Source: Isoetes taiwanensis (Eukaryota; Streptophyta; Lycopodiopsida; Isoetales; Isoetaceae). Taken from it: a stretch of 64,000 bases of DNA. A model generated the notes under the pieces. The model was not told the DNA's origin and did no database searches. It saw only the letters and a list, made by a program, of their open reading frames with translations. Numbering within the stretch: position 1 is the stretch's first letter; each line of letters opens with the position of its first letter. Positions 13,199-27,232 of this stretch are shown piece after piece. The stretch is taken from NCBI GenBank assembly GCA_021234155.1, contig JAJEKV010000054.1, forward strand, positions 6,421,042 to 6,485,041. The letters run 5' to 3'. The translations under genes were made by a program, and so were the position numbers.

Positions 13199-14166
13199 TG
13201 TGCAACCGGTTTTGAAGAACAAACGGCACTACACCAAGTCAAAGATGGCAAAGACACCGAGAACATCAAGTCTATGAGCATTTCGAGCCACCAACCCCGA
13301 GAGGTCGCCACCAACAAAATCTCAAGCAGTTCAATCAGGTGCATTATGGACTTTCATTATGTTGCCTTAGTTTCTTAAATTATTCGTGAAGTAAGAGTAA
13401 GATTTTGCTGGTTTTGGTTCTGGATGAAGATGAGTGGGTAAATGTAAGGACTTGGGCCGTCGAGGTCACTCCCATGCGGCGCGGCGAGAATGCATAGTCG
13501 TGGATTCCCGGAGATACAGTTCTCTGTTTTGTGTATTTCAAGTTGCTAGACTCTTGCAAAGAATAATGCACTTTGTTGCAAATGAAAGATGACTTCTGTG
13601 AGGTTGACTAGTGGGTTCTCCGGTTCGGGAGGGTAATGAATGTGCTCTTTACTATGATGCCAAGATTCTTCAAGTTCGAGACATAGGCATGATATCCAAG
13701 GTTGCCGTTGTAAGTTTTGGGTTCGTTATGAGCATGATTTATCCGAGGTAATCTTTTGGAGAGTGTGCATGTTTGTTATGAACTTGGTCATCTAACATGA
13801 CAAGTCATCCAGAGATTGTACGTGAAGAAAGGTTTGTCGAGGCCGTAAACCGAAGTTTAGGCTAAAACAAATCCGCAGTTGAACAAACCTTTGGATGCTC
13901 GGGATATCACGATCTCTGGCGGTGAACCTCGAGCTTGCAACCTAATAGCAAATTAGCCATGGGACATCATCACCTTCGTTGGGCCTAATACGGTATGCTT
14001 TTGAATTCTCCCACTATGAATATTATTTGTTCTTATTGTGAGCAAGGCATTATGATATTGTATGTCATGCAACAAACCTCGGGCCTCGCTCTATATAAAA
14101 GTACGCGGTCTACAATGAATCCAATTGAAACGTATCCTTTAGAAAACACGGGGAATGGTAACATGA
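13199..14166 (+). pseudogene. SHH: SAWADEE-homeodomain (SHH1/SHH2-like) 3' fragment, copy A
   Basis: Same exon order as the cleaner copy at 53688-54656: homeodomain recognition helix (WFQNK type), SAWADEE second half beginning 'gaagtaagagtaag' at 13388, then the [12 protein letters not shown] exon, the EIVPLKKVCRRP exon and the C-terminal exon. Here the frames are broken at sites that read CAG or CTG in copy D: the acceptor before the EVRVRF exon reads 'attcgt' instead of 'attcag', and 'gtgtgc' has lost a base at the first exon. Family identity is secure by comparison with copy D. Whether the breaks are real or base-calling error is open. Confidence 0.8.
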
Positions 14167-14896
14167 CAAAAGTGAGTCCAAACTCAAATACAGGCATATA
14201 TTCATGACAAATTTGATGACGTTCAAGACTAATGCGTTTTAGATATAATTGGTGTGGGGCTATGAACAATGGGGAGATAGTCTAATGGCGCCACAACAAC
14301 GAAAGCGCCTGGCGCTTTTATCGGCACATCTTCATCGTCTTTGATCCTTGCTTTAGCACCCCAATTTAACTCATTTTAGAACAACAATATGGATCGGGTA
14401 TCAAAGGCTAGCATTTTACATGCTAAAATTCAGAATTAGTCGCATGAATTTCAATGCATATTAATGGTTTGCATGCGATTGGAAAATATGTGTTTTGGGG
14501 CTTTTCACGGATGCAATCATGAGATTTTGCGGCCTCGAAGGATGTCGATGCTATTATTAGTAAGGTAACCTATAGAACTAGCTATATTTCATAAGCGGTG
14601 ATTTTGCAAATTCATTGCTATTCTCGCTTCTAATTTTTTAGAGTATCATGAAAGGAACCATACAAACTGTGCATCAAATGTGCAAGTAAAAAAATTCTAG
14701 TCCGGTAATTTTGAAATATCTTTGAAATATCGGCTTTTCTTGTATTGAGACCATGATACCGGTTTACAAACCAACACACATTGCCATGTAGGCTATCTCA
14801 AGATGGTAGGAAATGGTCTTTTAACCCGGGCCTAGAGCAGTAGTTTAAAGGTTGTTTATGTTGTGTTAGAAGCCCAATGTTAATCATCCTTGTCGG

Positions 14897-15104
14897 GTTA
14901 TACAAACAAGGGAAGAAAGCAGGTTGAATTTGAAGTGGTTGGCTATGTGGTTGAAGAACTTCGGGAATAGTGGGCATTATGACAAGGTTTTGCAAGGATT
15001 TGGAAGATGCAAACATCTTCATTGGGTCTCTAATTGTTGTGAAGGAGTTGGCCACAAAGTTTACTAGATGCAAAAGACAGGTTGACAAGAACAACCTATC
15101 TTAG
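14897..15104 (+). pseudogene. CHLH: Mg-protoporphyrin IX chelatase subunit H fragment, copy A
   Basis: Matches the exon at 55388-55590, which is the better read. In this copy the acceptor reads 'tgtcgg' for 'tgtcag', and extra bases at 'aacttcggg' and 'gacaagg' break the frame. The nucleotide match to copy D is otherwise continuous to the 'ctatcttag' stop. It lies on the same strand as the SHH fragment and about 730 bp downstream. Confidence 0.75.
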
Positions 15105-18100
15105 CAAAGATGAGACTATACAATGCGAGATAGTGATTAGATAGACTTAGAGGTGATTCAATCTAAGTCGCAAGTGCAAGGTCGATTACTTCCTTAGATA
15201 CAAATTTGTTTGTTACTTATTTCGAAATAAATTTAATCATAGTTTATGAGTTTTGGAAATGGTTGGGGTTCAAATCCCCTTGCTCTTGAAAAGAGCAGAT
15301 ATAGTGACATAGTCGTAATAAATACTACTATATATACGAAACCATACACTACTATATATAAGAAACTACTATATATAAGAAACCATACACTACTATATAC
15401 AAGAAACCATACACAATCCGGTCTATTACACTTGAAATGCTTCAAACAAAACACTACTGGTTTATAAATGATAACCATTATTGTTTATGAATGATAACCA
15501 TGATTAGCTAATGCATAACAAAACCATGCACATTTAGAACAAACAATTACATCTAGGATTGATAGCAATAATAGTAATTTGCGTCTAATACAATGGGAAC
15601 CATGTGCATTTACCATGACATTAGCTTGCTAGTTTACCACAATAACCAACCACATTATAAAACTCATGAATAGAGCACTGTATTAAACCACATCCACAAC
15701 CGTCATGTTATACCACATGGACAAACCATACCTTTAAAACACTATAATTATACCACATCTATTTACCAACATGTAATACCACTTTGAAAAACTCTACATA
15801 GAAGCCATTTGCAATTACGTGCAATAATACCACCCTAATAAACCTTAGGAGAAACAACTTAGTTTAGCCACATATGGTTTTAATGAAATTAACCCCCAAA
15901 CACGCATTGGTTTTGTCGAGTGTTTTTCTAGTCATAACCATGGAAAAACCACGTAATCTTTTTTAATTTTGGGTGCCTTGTGATTTTTAGACCTTTTTGC
16001 GATTGAAGACCGGAGCATATTCGTGGAGTCGGGTTGGATCCTTATCGACACATCATTTGGAGCTTCCATATCGCATGGATCGCGACGGCTGCGAAATGAA
16101 GGTGTACAATTTGTATGCCCCAAAGACAATTCGCTTCGTGTGAGCCGAGCGTCCCGTATTCAACCCTCGTTTTTGAAATTTGCAACATGCATATGGAACT
16201 CGAAAAGTCCATTCTTCTACAATCCATGCTTTTTATACATTAAGCAAATTCAAATTTCGAATTGTAGGGGCAAGAAGCCCTGTATTGGGATGAAGTAAAG
16301 ATCCCGGTTAATGCTGGGTTCACATGGATGAACTGCAAGCTTTCGGCTTAAAACCTCAAACTTGGGCTTGAGGCAAAAAATTCATCAACCCGTTTTGGAA
16401 AAATCAGCCCTTGCAAGATCCAACTTGCATAGCCGATGCATTGGGCCTGAATTTTAATGATCTCGACTCGCCGGAGGACTCAAATGAGGAGGGCCTAAAC
16501 TTCTCCATGTGAACCACGATAAGGCGCACAAGCAGTGACCGAATGAAAATGAAAGTCGATACAAAGCTTCAACCTACACATTCAAATTTTTGAAATGTGG
16601 AAGGGGAAGCTTGTATGGCCATGGCCTCTAAATGAAAAAAATAAAGAACGGACACGCATGCGCTTGGTATCCGACAAATCAAGAGACACCGCCATGAGTT
16701 CTTTGGTATGCTATAATGCAATTGGCTTTTAGAAGTTTACATGTTGCATCAGCCTATCCGACAACCAACGTAATTAAATACATATGGCGTCATGAATGCT
16801 AATCCCCTTATTAGGAGAATATTCCAAGTAAATCAGAATGATGAGAGTTTGATATCCTAAGTGGCATGGGAAAAAAAGGAGGGAAATATGACGTGGAATG
16901 GCTGATAGGAGGCCATTTTGAGACCCCAACCGCGCCCTAATGTGCACTTAGTCGGCAAGGTGAGGGAAGCACATCCGCAAAAGAAATGGATAGTCTACAA
17001 TGAAGTCACGACAATTACTCTAAACCATTGGCATTCTAAATCTTGGATCGACTTCGATCGCAAGGACCATGGAAGCACGAATCGGAAATTTAGTTTGAGC
17101 GCATGGTAGGAGATTACATTTCCACTTTTCGGGAAAATCAAACACACTAGATGTCCAAGCACATGTCCTTGTCATCAATGAGCAAGAAGATTTGATCCCA
17201 TTTATCTTCATGTTGTACCACCACAAAACCATGACGAAAGTACACGAATACATCGGACTTTACCATAAACGCTTAACTCCATCAAGCTCCTAGATGTGAG
17301 ACGGTGAAACAAAGAGGAGAAAGGGTAGCATCAAGAAAAAGGGCAAAAGTCTACATTATTGAAAATGACGCCGGCTAACAGGTCATACTTTGGCCAAGTA
17401 CCTGCAGAAAGACTTCCAAAAGCCATTGGAGGGATGGCCGAAGAAAGAATGGCGCGTCATCTGCTATGGCAAAAGAACTATGAGGTCCCAATATACTTGA
17501 CCATGACATAGAGAAATTTGTGATAGACGAGAGATGCAACACTCTCAAACGAAGTTATTGGTATCCATTTCAGTGGCTTCTAAAAGTTTCCTTGCTACTC
17601 AAACGGTGGCCTCTTTGGGATGTATCAACATATCGCTGCTCGTTATGAAGAAGGTACATAATGTAGGTAACAGAGTGAGAGCATGCTAGGGCGTGCCTTT
17701 TTTTGTATCTATTGGAAGCCAAAAGGTACTCAAACACCGGTAGTTTGAGGGCTTGAGAAGGTCTAATTAAACATGAACATTGAATGTGCATGAATCTTTC
17801 TTGTTTCTAACATCAATGTTTTGATTTTAAGTTGAATAGTAATGTGTTTTTGATTTGCATTTTCAATTTTTGAATTGACATGTGATGTAAAGAAGAGAAA
17901 AGTATTCATTTGTTAAGTACTTACAAAGATGTACTTTGAGAGGTGTCGAAAGTGGTATAATCTAACTTGCTCTTACCCAACACCACTCCTCTAAAGAAGT
18001 TACATGTCTATGGTGGAGGTAAGAAGGAGGCTATAATCCTTTAAAAATTGAGTAGGAATTACCATCCTCAAAAGGATAAAGAGACCACCACAAAGGTAGA

Positions 18101-21100
18101 AGATACTCTCACCTAATAACACAAAAACTAGTCTTCGTAGAAGATGCACTTGACTCCCTCAACCGAGTCAAGAATCGGGAGTTATGTAATGCTAAAAAGG
18201 AGCAAATGGACTGCTCCGTCACCTAGGCATTAACATATTTTTAAAAAGAGTAAAAAAGATAGCTAGGCATCTCCAAAGAAGTTTTTCCCCTAGCATTGCT
18301 CTCGATACCAATGAGACACTTTCACATCATGTGAAGCCAAAGAGCATCTGGAACAATGATGAGTGCAAAGAAACTATGATTTGGAAGTATGTATTAACAC
18401 ATTCAATTTAAGTTTTATCTTATTAATGTGGCAATTAATGTAAAGTTGTTACATATATAGGTGTATTTCTCAAATGGATCGAGAGATCATAATGCCTACA
18501 TATAAAGGTAAGATCATAAATGCCTACATATAAAGCTCCAAAAACAAGGGCTTGTGATCAAGGTTGTGAGCAAGGGTATTCACTATTCACATGTGCACCC
18601 CTATTCACACATGTGAACATGCACACATGTAAATACCCCCTTGCTTGTATGGCATGCTTACGTGAAATGCTTAGGATCCCATTTTAAGGCCAATCGACTT
18701 GACCGAAGGATCCCGTTTGAGGGCGCTTGCAAATCAACTTGATCGAAGGATCCCGTGACTGTCTCGAGGAGCCAATAAAGTGCAGTTAATATATGTGAAC
18801 TTGGGACCATAGCGATCTAAAAGGCGGGGATAATCCAAAATTATAAGCTTCAATGTAGGTGAATGTATATAAACTTCGAGACCATAGCGGTCTCAAGGTG
18901 GGCAATCATCAAAACCGTAAGCAAGCTCCAATGTGGTTTATAGGTTCTTTGGTAGTGGTTTCCATAAGACCTTTGGTCCATCACGATGGCGCCTTCTCAA
19001 TTAAAGTAAACAAGGTGCCCCAGAACTTTGGGCTGCCAGGTATGGAAGATTTCAACTCAAAAGCAAATTGGATGATATGCTCCCGGATGAGATTTCAACT
19101 ATGAGATGAACACTATTCTCTTTGATAAGTGAAATTTGATTCCAAGCTGTAAATAGTGCTATAATGAGGTATATTTATTTGGTCTTTAATCTTCTATCTC
19201 GCTTTTTATTGTAAGTAGGCATCAACAGTGACTTACTACTCAGGTTATTTATTTGCAGGACCATTATGAATTGGACAATATCAAGTAAAATTTGATTCTA
19301 AACTCTTACGGATGGATGGTGGATGAATAGACATGGACTAGCCTATTCCAACAATACATTGGCAAAGTCAATAGCTAAAAAAGATAATGCACTATTTTCT
19401 TTTGTTCATATCGCAAATAGAGTCATAAAACAACATGCCATTATTTCAGTTGTCATTTGAGCTAGGGTTTATTCTTGAAGAGTCAACAGTTGTGTCTTGC
19501 ATTACCTTTGTTTTTTTTGGCCATTTTGGTGATGAGTGTGTGGCAAAAGTGCAGAGGCCAAATGGTAGAGACACGGGAGAGATAACTAATGAGGTGCTTG
19601 ATCACTTGGAGAGGTTAAATGCTTCCTTTGCATGCAATTTTACTTTGTGTAATTTCTTAGAATGGAGAGATTAAATGTAGACACAACGAAAATAATCGTA
19701 AAACTGGAGGGATAAATTATGTGGTGCTAGATCAAGTGGAGAGGTTTAATGACGAAATTTCCTTTTTGTGTACAACTTTAGTTCATGAGACTTTTGAAAG
19801 TATATTATGATCCCAAACTACCAACAAGCAACCAAGCATAGTATAGGAAACAACAACCTATTTTGTTAAGTGTGCTAACTTTCATCGTTTTTTTGCATTT
19901 GCTAACCACTTGCATTACTTTCTTGCCTTTGCTATTTTGTTTACCAAAGGTAATGGGAGAGGTTACATTGCACAGAGAGGCACAACCAAAAGTGCATTTC
20001 ATAAAGGATAGGAGCTCAGTCTCTTATATTGAAGGGCTACTTATTTATGTCCTACAACATGGCAAGCACATGACCACGAGATGTTTGGACAAGATTGTCC
20101 TTGATGTGAGTGCCCGAGTTTGATAAAATATAAACATCTTGATTTTGGATTTTGATGCTTGGGACAAATTATCCTTGATAGAGTGCCTAGAGTTTGACAA
20201 AACTCTATAGACATTTCAAATTTGGATTGCCCTCTACTCTAGTAATAGAAACACCTTTTCTTTCTATGGGATATCACACGAGCTAAATTAGAACTGATGC
20301 ATACTACTTAAGGGCTGATAAATAATGTAAATAAGACAATTTATGCATATCGCAGAAGGACAGGCACAACCAAAACTACTATGACAAAATTAAGTAAAAG
20401 TCATAAAGGCTACTCCCTTTACATACGAGGCCCATCTAAACCCGGACCCTAGTTATGCGCCACAATGCTATGCACATGTTTACTCGCGACATATGGAAGG
20501 GCAAACAAAAATGTAATATGAATGCCAACTCCATGTATCCCTTTTGCCATAGATTAAAGGGGACTATGCATCCATTATATGTGATTGAATTAAAATGAAT
20601 TGAATTGGAAAAGGCCTAGAGGGCGAAAGTTTTTCCATCTTGCACCACATTTTGCTAAATTGTTTGGAGTCTTGGAAATAATTAAGTTTTCAAAATCTTT
20701 TCCCTTTTTTTCCGGATGATTTATGTTGCATTCTCCATCGGGGAACTTCGGTGTGGGGGAAGCGAAGAAAAATGAACATATTTATAGCCTCTGTGGCGGG
20801 GGGCATCTCCATTTACGGAGGAAAAGGCTCTATAGCTCAGTATTAGCATTTTTCAAGACTACGCATTTTTTATTTTTATGTCAATGGTTATATTTTTGTA
20901 TTTTATAAGGCTCCATATTCAGATTTGAGAATGGTTATGTTTAATATTGTATTGTATTGAATCACGGTTTTTAATTGACGCGAGCAAAGGTTTTGCTTTT
21001 AAAAATCTAATGGCCCTTGATGAGAAATATGAGATAAAATATTCCTAGGATAACGGGCTCCAAGGCAAAAATATCAAAGTCTAAAACAAATCATGTCTAA

Positions 21101-21443
21101 AAGATGCAAAAAAAAATTGACACTCTAGGAGGTGAAAAGAAAGAAAAAAAGAGGAATTTTTATTTTTATTTTTGAGTCTTGAAATCGTTTTCCTCTTTGC
21201 GTTTTCCCTCTGTCTTTTAGGGCATTTCGTTTTTCTTCTTATTAGGGTTTTGGCTCTAGGTCTCGCATGACCATCTAATGCGGTATGCTTTCGAGAAGTT
21301 CCCTTGCCATGGCGGCTACTCTCGGTGGAAGCCCTTTGTATTTTCATTGCATAGAATAGTTTTAAGGACTTTCTAATGCGATTCATCTGCATAGTATATG
21401 ATCTTGACCAAGCTTTGTGCATAATCGATAATGGTGCATACAG

Positions 21444-22414
21444 GTGTGCAACCGGTTTTTGAACAAAACGGCACTACACGAAGTCAAAGATGGCAAAGAC
21501 ACACGAGAACATCAAGTCTATGAGCATTTCTCGGAGCCACCAACCCAGAGGTCGGCCACCAACAAAATCTTCTGCAGTTCAATCGGGTGCATTATGGACT
21601 TTCATTATGTTGCCTTAGTTTCTTAAATTATTCAGAAGTAAGAGTAAGATTTCTTTGGTTTTGGTTAGGATGAAGATGAGTGGGTAAATGTAAGGACTTG
21701 GGTTCGTCAGAGGTCACTCCCATGGCAAACAGAATGCATATTTGTGATTCCCCGGAGATACTGAGTTCTCTGTTTTTGGGTATTTCAAGTTGCTAGACTC
21801 TTGCAAAGAATAATGCACTTTGTTGCAAATGAAAGATGACTTACTGGGTTGACTAGTGGGTTCTACGGTTCGGAGGGTAATGAAGGCTCTTTACTATGAT
21901 GCCAAGATTCTTCAAGTTCGAGAGACATAGGCATGATATCCAAGGTTGCCGTTGTAAGTTTTGGGTTCGTTATGAGCATGATTTATCGAGGTAATCTTTT
22001 TGGAGAGTGTGCATGTTTGTTATGAACTTGGTCATCTAACATGACAAGTCATCCGGGAGATTGTCCATTTGAAGAAGGTTTGTCGCGAGGCGAAGGCGAG
22101 TTTAGGCTAAAAGCGGTCACGGTTGAACAAACCTTTGGATGCTCGGATATCGCGATCTCTGGCGGTGAACCTCGAGCTTGCAACCTAATAGCAAATTAGC
22201 TCTTTGGGACATCATCACCTTCGTTGGGCCTAATCTGGTATGCTTTTGAATTCTCCCACTATGAATATTATTTGTTCTTATTGTGAGCAAGGCATTATGA
22301 TATTGTATGTCATGCAAGCGACCTTGATCTCGTCTATACTCTGATTAAGGCACGGTCTACAATGAATCCAATTGAAGCGTATCCTTTAGAAAACCGCGGG
22401 GAATGGTAACATGA
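21444..22414 (+). pseudogene. SHH: SAWADEE-homeodomain (SHH1/SHH2-like) 3' fragment, copy B
   Basis: Contains the same five exon blocks as copy D in the same order and spacing. Many one- to three-base differences occur at former CAG/CTG/CG sites: 'gcgagtttagg' for 'ctgagtttagg', 'ttcggagggtaatgaaggctc' in place of the open copy-D sequence, and 'ccgggaga' for 'ccaggaga'. Frames are closed in several exons. AT-rich intron parts are almost unchanged. The fragment lacks homeodomain helices 1 and 2 and the first part of the SAWADEE domain, as in all copies. Confidence 0.8.
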
Positions 22415-23140
22415 CGTGCGTGAGTCCAGCTCAAAAACGGGCATATATTCATGACAAATTTGATGGCGTTCAAGACTAATGCGTTTTAGATATAATTGGT
22501 GTGGGGCTATGAACAATGGGGAGATAGTCTAATGGCGCCACAACAACGAAGCGACTAACGCTTTTCTTGGCACATCTTCATCGTCTTTGATCCTTGCTTT
22601 AGCACCCCAATTTAACTCATTTTAGAACAACAATATGGATCGGTTATCAAAGGCTAGCATTTTACATGCTAAAATTGAGAATTTTGCATGAATTTCAATG
22701 CATATTAATGGTTTGCATGCGATTGGAAAATATGCGAGGTTTTGGGGCTTTTCACGGATGCAATCATGAGATTTGCGGCCCTCGAAGGATGTCGATGCTA
22801 TTATTAGTAAGGTAACCTATAGAACTAGCTATATTTCATAGCGGTGATTTTGCAAATTCATTGCTATTACGCTTCTAATTTTTAGAGTATCATAGAAAGG
22901 AACCATACAATCTGTGCATCAAATGTGCAAGTAAAAAATTCTAGTCGGTAATTTTGAAATATCTTTGAAATATCGGCTTTTCTTGTATTGAGACCATGAT
23001 ACCGGTTTACAAACCAACACACATTGCCATGTAGGCTATCTCGTGATGGTAGGAAATGGTCTTTTTACCCGGGCCTAGAGCGATAGTTTAAAGGTTGTTT
23101 ATGTTGTGTTAGAAGCCCAATGTTAATCATCCTTGTCGAG

Positions 23141-23349
23141 GTTATACAAACAAGGGAAGGAAAGCGAGGTTGAATTTGAAGTGGTTGGCTATGTGGTTGA
23201 AGAACTTCGGGAATAGTGGGCATTATAGCCGAGGTTTTGCAAGGATTTGGAAGATGCAAACATCTTCATTGGGTCTCTAATTGTTGTGAAGGAGTTGGCC
23301 ACAAAGTTTACTAGATGCAGCCACAGTTGACAAGAACAACCTATCTTAG
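23141..23349 (+). pseudogene. CHLH: Mg-protoporphyrin IX chelatase subunit H fragment, copy B
   Basis: Matches the exon at 55388-55590. The acceptor region reads 'cttgtcgag' against 'cttgtcag', and 'agccgaggttttgc' replaces 'gacaggttttgc', closing the frame. The strand and distance to the SHH fragment are the same as in the other copies. Confidence 0.75.
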
Positions 23350-25172
23350 CGGCATGAGACTATACAATGCGGGATAGTGATTAGATAGACTTAGAGGTGA
23401 TTCAATCTAAATTACGCAAGTGCAAGGTCGATTACTTCCTTAGATACAAATTTGTTTGTTACTTATTTGAATAAATTTAATCATAGTTTATGAGTTTTGG
23501 AAATGGTTGGGGTTCAAATCCCTTGCTCTTGAAAAAAGCAGATATAGTGACATAGTCGTAATAAATACTACTATATATCTGAAACCATACACTACTATAT
23601 ATAAGAAACTACTATATATAAGAAACCATACACTACTATATACAAGAAACCATACACAATCCGGTCTATTACACTTGAAATGCTTCAAACAAAACACTCT
23701 TGGTTTATAAATGATAACCATTATTGTTTATGAATGATAACCATGATTAGCTAATGCATAACAAAACCATGCACATTTAGAACAAACAATTACATCTAGG
23801 ATTGATAGCAATAATAGTAATTTCGTCTAATACAATGGGAACCATGTGCATTTACCATGACATTAGCTTGCTAGTTTACCACAATAACCAACCACATTAT
23901 AAAACTCATGAATAGAAACCTTTGTATTAAACCACATCCACAGCCAGTCATGTTATACCACATGGACAAACCATACCTTTAAAACACTATAATTATACCA
24001 CATCTATTTACCAACATGTAATACCACTTTGAAAAACTCTACATAGAAGCCATTTGCAATTACAGGTGCAATAATACCACCCTAATAAACCTTCTTTGGA
24101 GAAACAACTTAGTTTAGCCACATATGGTTTTTAATGAAATTAACCCCAAACACGCATTGGTTTTGTCGAGTGTTTTTCTAGTCATAACCATGGGAAAACC
24201 ACGTAGTCTTTTAATTTTGGGTGCCTTGTGATTTTTAGACCTTTTTTGCGATTGAAGGCTGGAGCATATTAGGTGAGTCAGTTGGATCCTTATCGACACA
24301 TCATTTGGAGCTTCCATCTTGCATGGATCATACAGGCCTTGAAATGAAGGTGTACAATTTGTATGCCCGGCACAATTAAGCCTTGTGTGAGCGAGCGTCC
24401 GATTACTAACCTCGTTTTTGAAATTTGCAACATGCATATGGAACTCGAAAAAGTCCATTCTTCTACAATCCATGCTTTTATACATTAAGCAAATTCAAAT
24501 TCCGAATTGTAGGGGCAAAAGCCCACGTATTGGGATGAAGTAAAGATCGGTTAATCTTTGGGTTCACATGAATGACTGAAGCAACTGGCTTAAAACCTAT
24601 TTGAACTTGGGGTGAGGCAAAAAAAATTCGGCCGTTTTGGAAAATCAGCCCTTGCAAGATCCAACTTGCATAAACGATCTGTGTGGCCACTATCGATCTT
24701 GACTCATGAGAACTTCGGCGGAGGGCCTAAACTTCTCCATGTGAACCAATAATAAAGCGGCGGCCCTAGCGCCTGAAATGAAAGTCGATACAAAGCTTCA
24801 ACCTACACATTCAAATTTTGAAATGTGGAAGGGGAAGCTTGTATGGCCATAACCTCTAAATGAAAATAAGCGCAAAGAATCGGTGACGCATACGCTTGGT
24901 ATCGACAAATCAAAGAACAAGTCATGAGTTCTTGGGTATGCTATAATGCAATTGGCTTTTTAGAAGCGCCACATGTTGCATCGACCTATCGACAACCAAT
25001 AGAATTAAATACATATGGCGTCATGAATCATAATCCCCTTATTAGGAGAATATTCCAAATAAATCTGTAATGATGAGAGTTTGATATCCTAAGTGGCATG
25101 GGAAAAAAAGGGGAAATATGGCGTGGAATGGCTGATAGGAGGCCATTTTGAGACCCCAAATCCGCCCTAATG

Positions 25173-27232
25173 TGCACTTAGTCGGCAAGGTGAGGGAAGC
25201 ACATCCGAAAAAGAAATGGATAGTCTCTGAGAAGTCCGACAATTACTCTAAACCATTGGCATTCTAAATCTTGGATCATTTCGGTTTGCCAAGGACCATG
25301 GAAGCAATTTGGAAATTTAGTTTGGCGCATGGTAGGAGATTACATTTCCACTTTTCGGGGAAAATCAAACACACTAGATGTCCAAGCACATGTCCTTGTC
25401 ATCAATGAGCAAGAAGATTTGATCCCATTTATCTTCATGTTGTACCACCACAAAACCATGACGAGTACACGAATACATCGGACTTTACCATAAACGCTAA
25501 CTCCATCAAGCTCCTAGATGTGAGACGGGTGAAACAAAGAGGGAGAAAGGGTAGCATCAAGAAAAGGGCAAAGTCTACATTATTGAAAATGGCCGCGGCT
25601 AACAGGTCATACTTTGGCCAAGTACCCTGCAAAAGACTTCCAAAAGCCATTGGAGGGATGGCCGTAAGAATGGGCGCATCATGTCTGCCATGGCAAAAGA
25701 ACTCCTATGAGGTCCCAATATACTTGACCATGACATAGAGAGGGTGAAGATGCAACACTCTCAAACGAGTTATTTGTATCCATTTCGGTGGCTTCTAAAA
25801 GTTTCCTTGCTACTACGAAGCGGTGGCCTCTTGGGATGTATATCAACATATCGCGTTAGTTATGAAGAAGGTACATACGTAGGTAATAGAGTGAGAGCAT
25901 GCTAGGGTGTGCTTTTTTTTGTATCTATTGGAAGCCAAAAAAAGGTACTCAAACCTTTGGGTAGTTTGAGGGCTTGAGAAGGTCTAATTAAACATGAACA
26001 TTGAATGTGCATGAATCTTTCTTGTTTCTAACATCAATGTTTTGATTTTTAAGTTGAATAGTAATGTGTTTTTGATTTGCATTTTTCAATTTTTGAATTG
26101 ACATGTGATGTAAAAAAGAAAAGTATTCAGCTGTTAAGTACTTACAGTATGTACTTTGAGAGGTGTCAAAAGTGGTATAATCTAACTTGCTCTTACCCAA
26201 CACCACTCCTCTAAAAAGTTACATGTCTATGGTGGAGGTAAGAAGGGAGGCTATAATCCTTTAAAAATGAGTAGGAATTACCATCCTCAAAAAGGATAAA
26301 GAGACCACCACAAAGGTAGAAGATACTCTCACCTAATAACACAAAAACTATGCACTTGACTCCCTCAACCGAGTCAAGAATCAGAGTTATGTGCGCAAAA
26401 GGACAAATGAATTTGCTTTCCCGTCAGCTAGGCATTAACATATTTTTTAAAAGAGTAAAAGATAGCTAGGCATCTCCAAAGAAGTTTCCCCCTAGCATTG
26501 CTCTGATACCAATGAGATACTTTCACATCATGGGAAGCCAAAGAGCATCTGGAACAATGATGAGTGCGCAACTATGATTTGGAAGTATGTATTAACACAT
26601 TCCAATTTAAGTTTTATCTTATTAATGTGGCAATTAATGTAAAGTTGTTACATATATAGGTGTATTTCTCAAATGGATCAGAGATCATAATGCCTACATA
26701 TAAAGGTAAGATCATAAATGCCTACATATAAAGCTCCAAAAACAAGGGCTTGTGATCAAGGGTGTGAGCAAGGGTATTCACTATTCACATGTGCACCCCT
26801 ATTCACACATGTGAACATGCACACATGTAAATACCCCTTGCTTGTATGGCATGCTTACGTGAAATGCTTAGGATCAAATCAACTTGATCGAAGGATCCTG
26901 TGACCTGTCTCGGGAGCCAATAAAGTGCACGGTTAATATATGTGAACTTGGGACCATAGCAGTCTAAAGGCAGGATAATCCAAAATTATAAGCTTCAATG
27001 TAGGTGTAAATGTATATAAACTCGAGACCATAGCAGTCTCAAGGTGGGCAATCATCCAAAACCGTAAGCAAGCTCCAATGTGGTTTATAGGTTCTTTGGT
27101 AGTGGTTTCCATAAGACACTGGTCCATCACGATGACGCCTTCTCAATTAAAGTAAACAAGGTGCTTCAGAACTTTGGGCTGCCGTATGGAAGATTTCAAC
27201 TCAAAACGCAAATTGGATGATATGCTCCGGTA
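25173..27232 (+). repeat. 8.2 kb tandem unit, copy C (first 2.06 kb only)
   Basis: Homologous to 57421-59557 of copy E and ends abruptly after 'gatatgctccggta'. It covers the degraded coding-like start and the AT-rich part only, so it lacks SHH and CHLH fragments. A short deletion is visible at 26877, where 'ggatccc...' of the other copies is skipped to 'ggatcaaatc'. The following base belongs to the unrelated 25.3 kb block. Confidence 0.9.

Larger units (their letters stand above)
6544..16942 (+). repeat. 8.2 kb tandem unit, copy A (contains a 2.2 kb replacement)
   Basis: Homology to copies B and E starts at 'tgcacttagtcggc' (6544) and runs to the same motif at 16943. It is broken only at 8914-11096. 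Without that segment the copy is about 8.2 kb. In order it holds degraded coding-like sequence (6544-7150), AT-rich non-coding DNA, a block with an invariant 79-codon frame (11186-11425), the SHH fragment (13199-14166), the Mg-chelatase H fragment (14897-15104), a short repeat of 'accatacactactatata' type (15320-15420), and AT-rich DNA. Orientation is given by the SHH exons. Confidence 0.9.
16943..25172 (+). repeat. 8.2 kb tandem unit, copy B (complete)
   Basis: Spans from one 'tgcacttagtcggc' to the next (8,230 bp), the only complete, uninterrupted unit in the window. It contains the block that is missing between copies C and D (around 19090-20277) and the 17 bases replaced in copy A. It has the noisiest sequence at sites that are CAG/CTG in other copies. 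Non-genic parts hold no recognisable domains. Confidence 0.9.

Noticed and set aside
21081-21422. 113-codon minus-strand frame in copy B, with shorter versions in A, D and E
   Set aside because: It is antisense to the SHH leader, differs in length with every small indel, and has only low-complexity Lys/Arg content.
6544-27232. Treating the array as a cluster of functional SHH genes
   Set aside because: Every copy lacks homeodomain helices 1-2 and the first SAWADEE segment, and no complete start is found.
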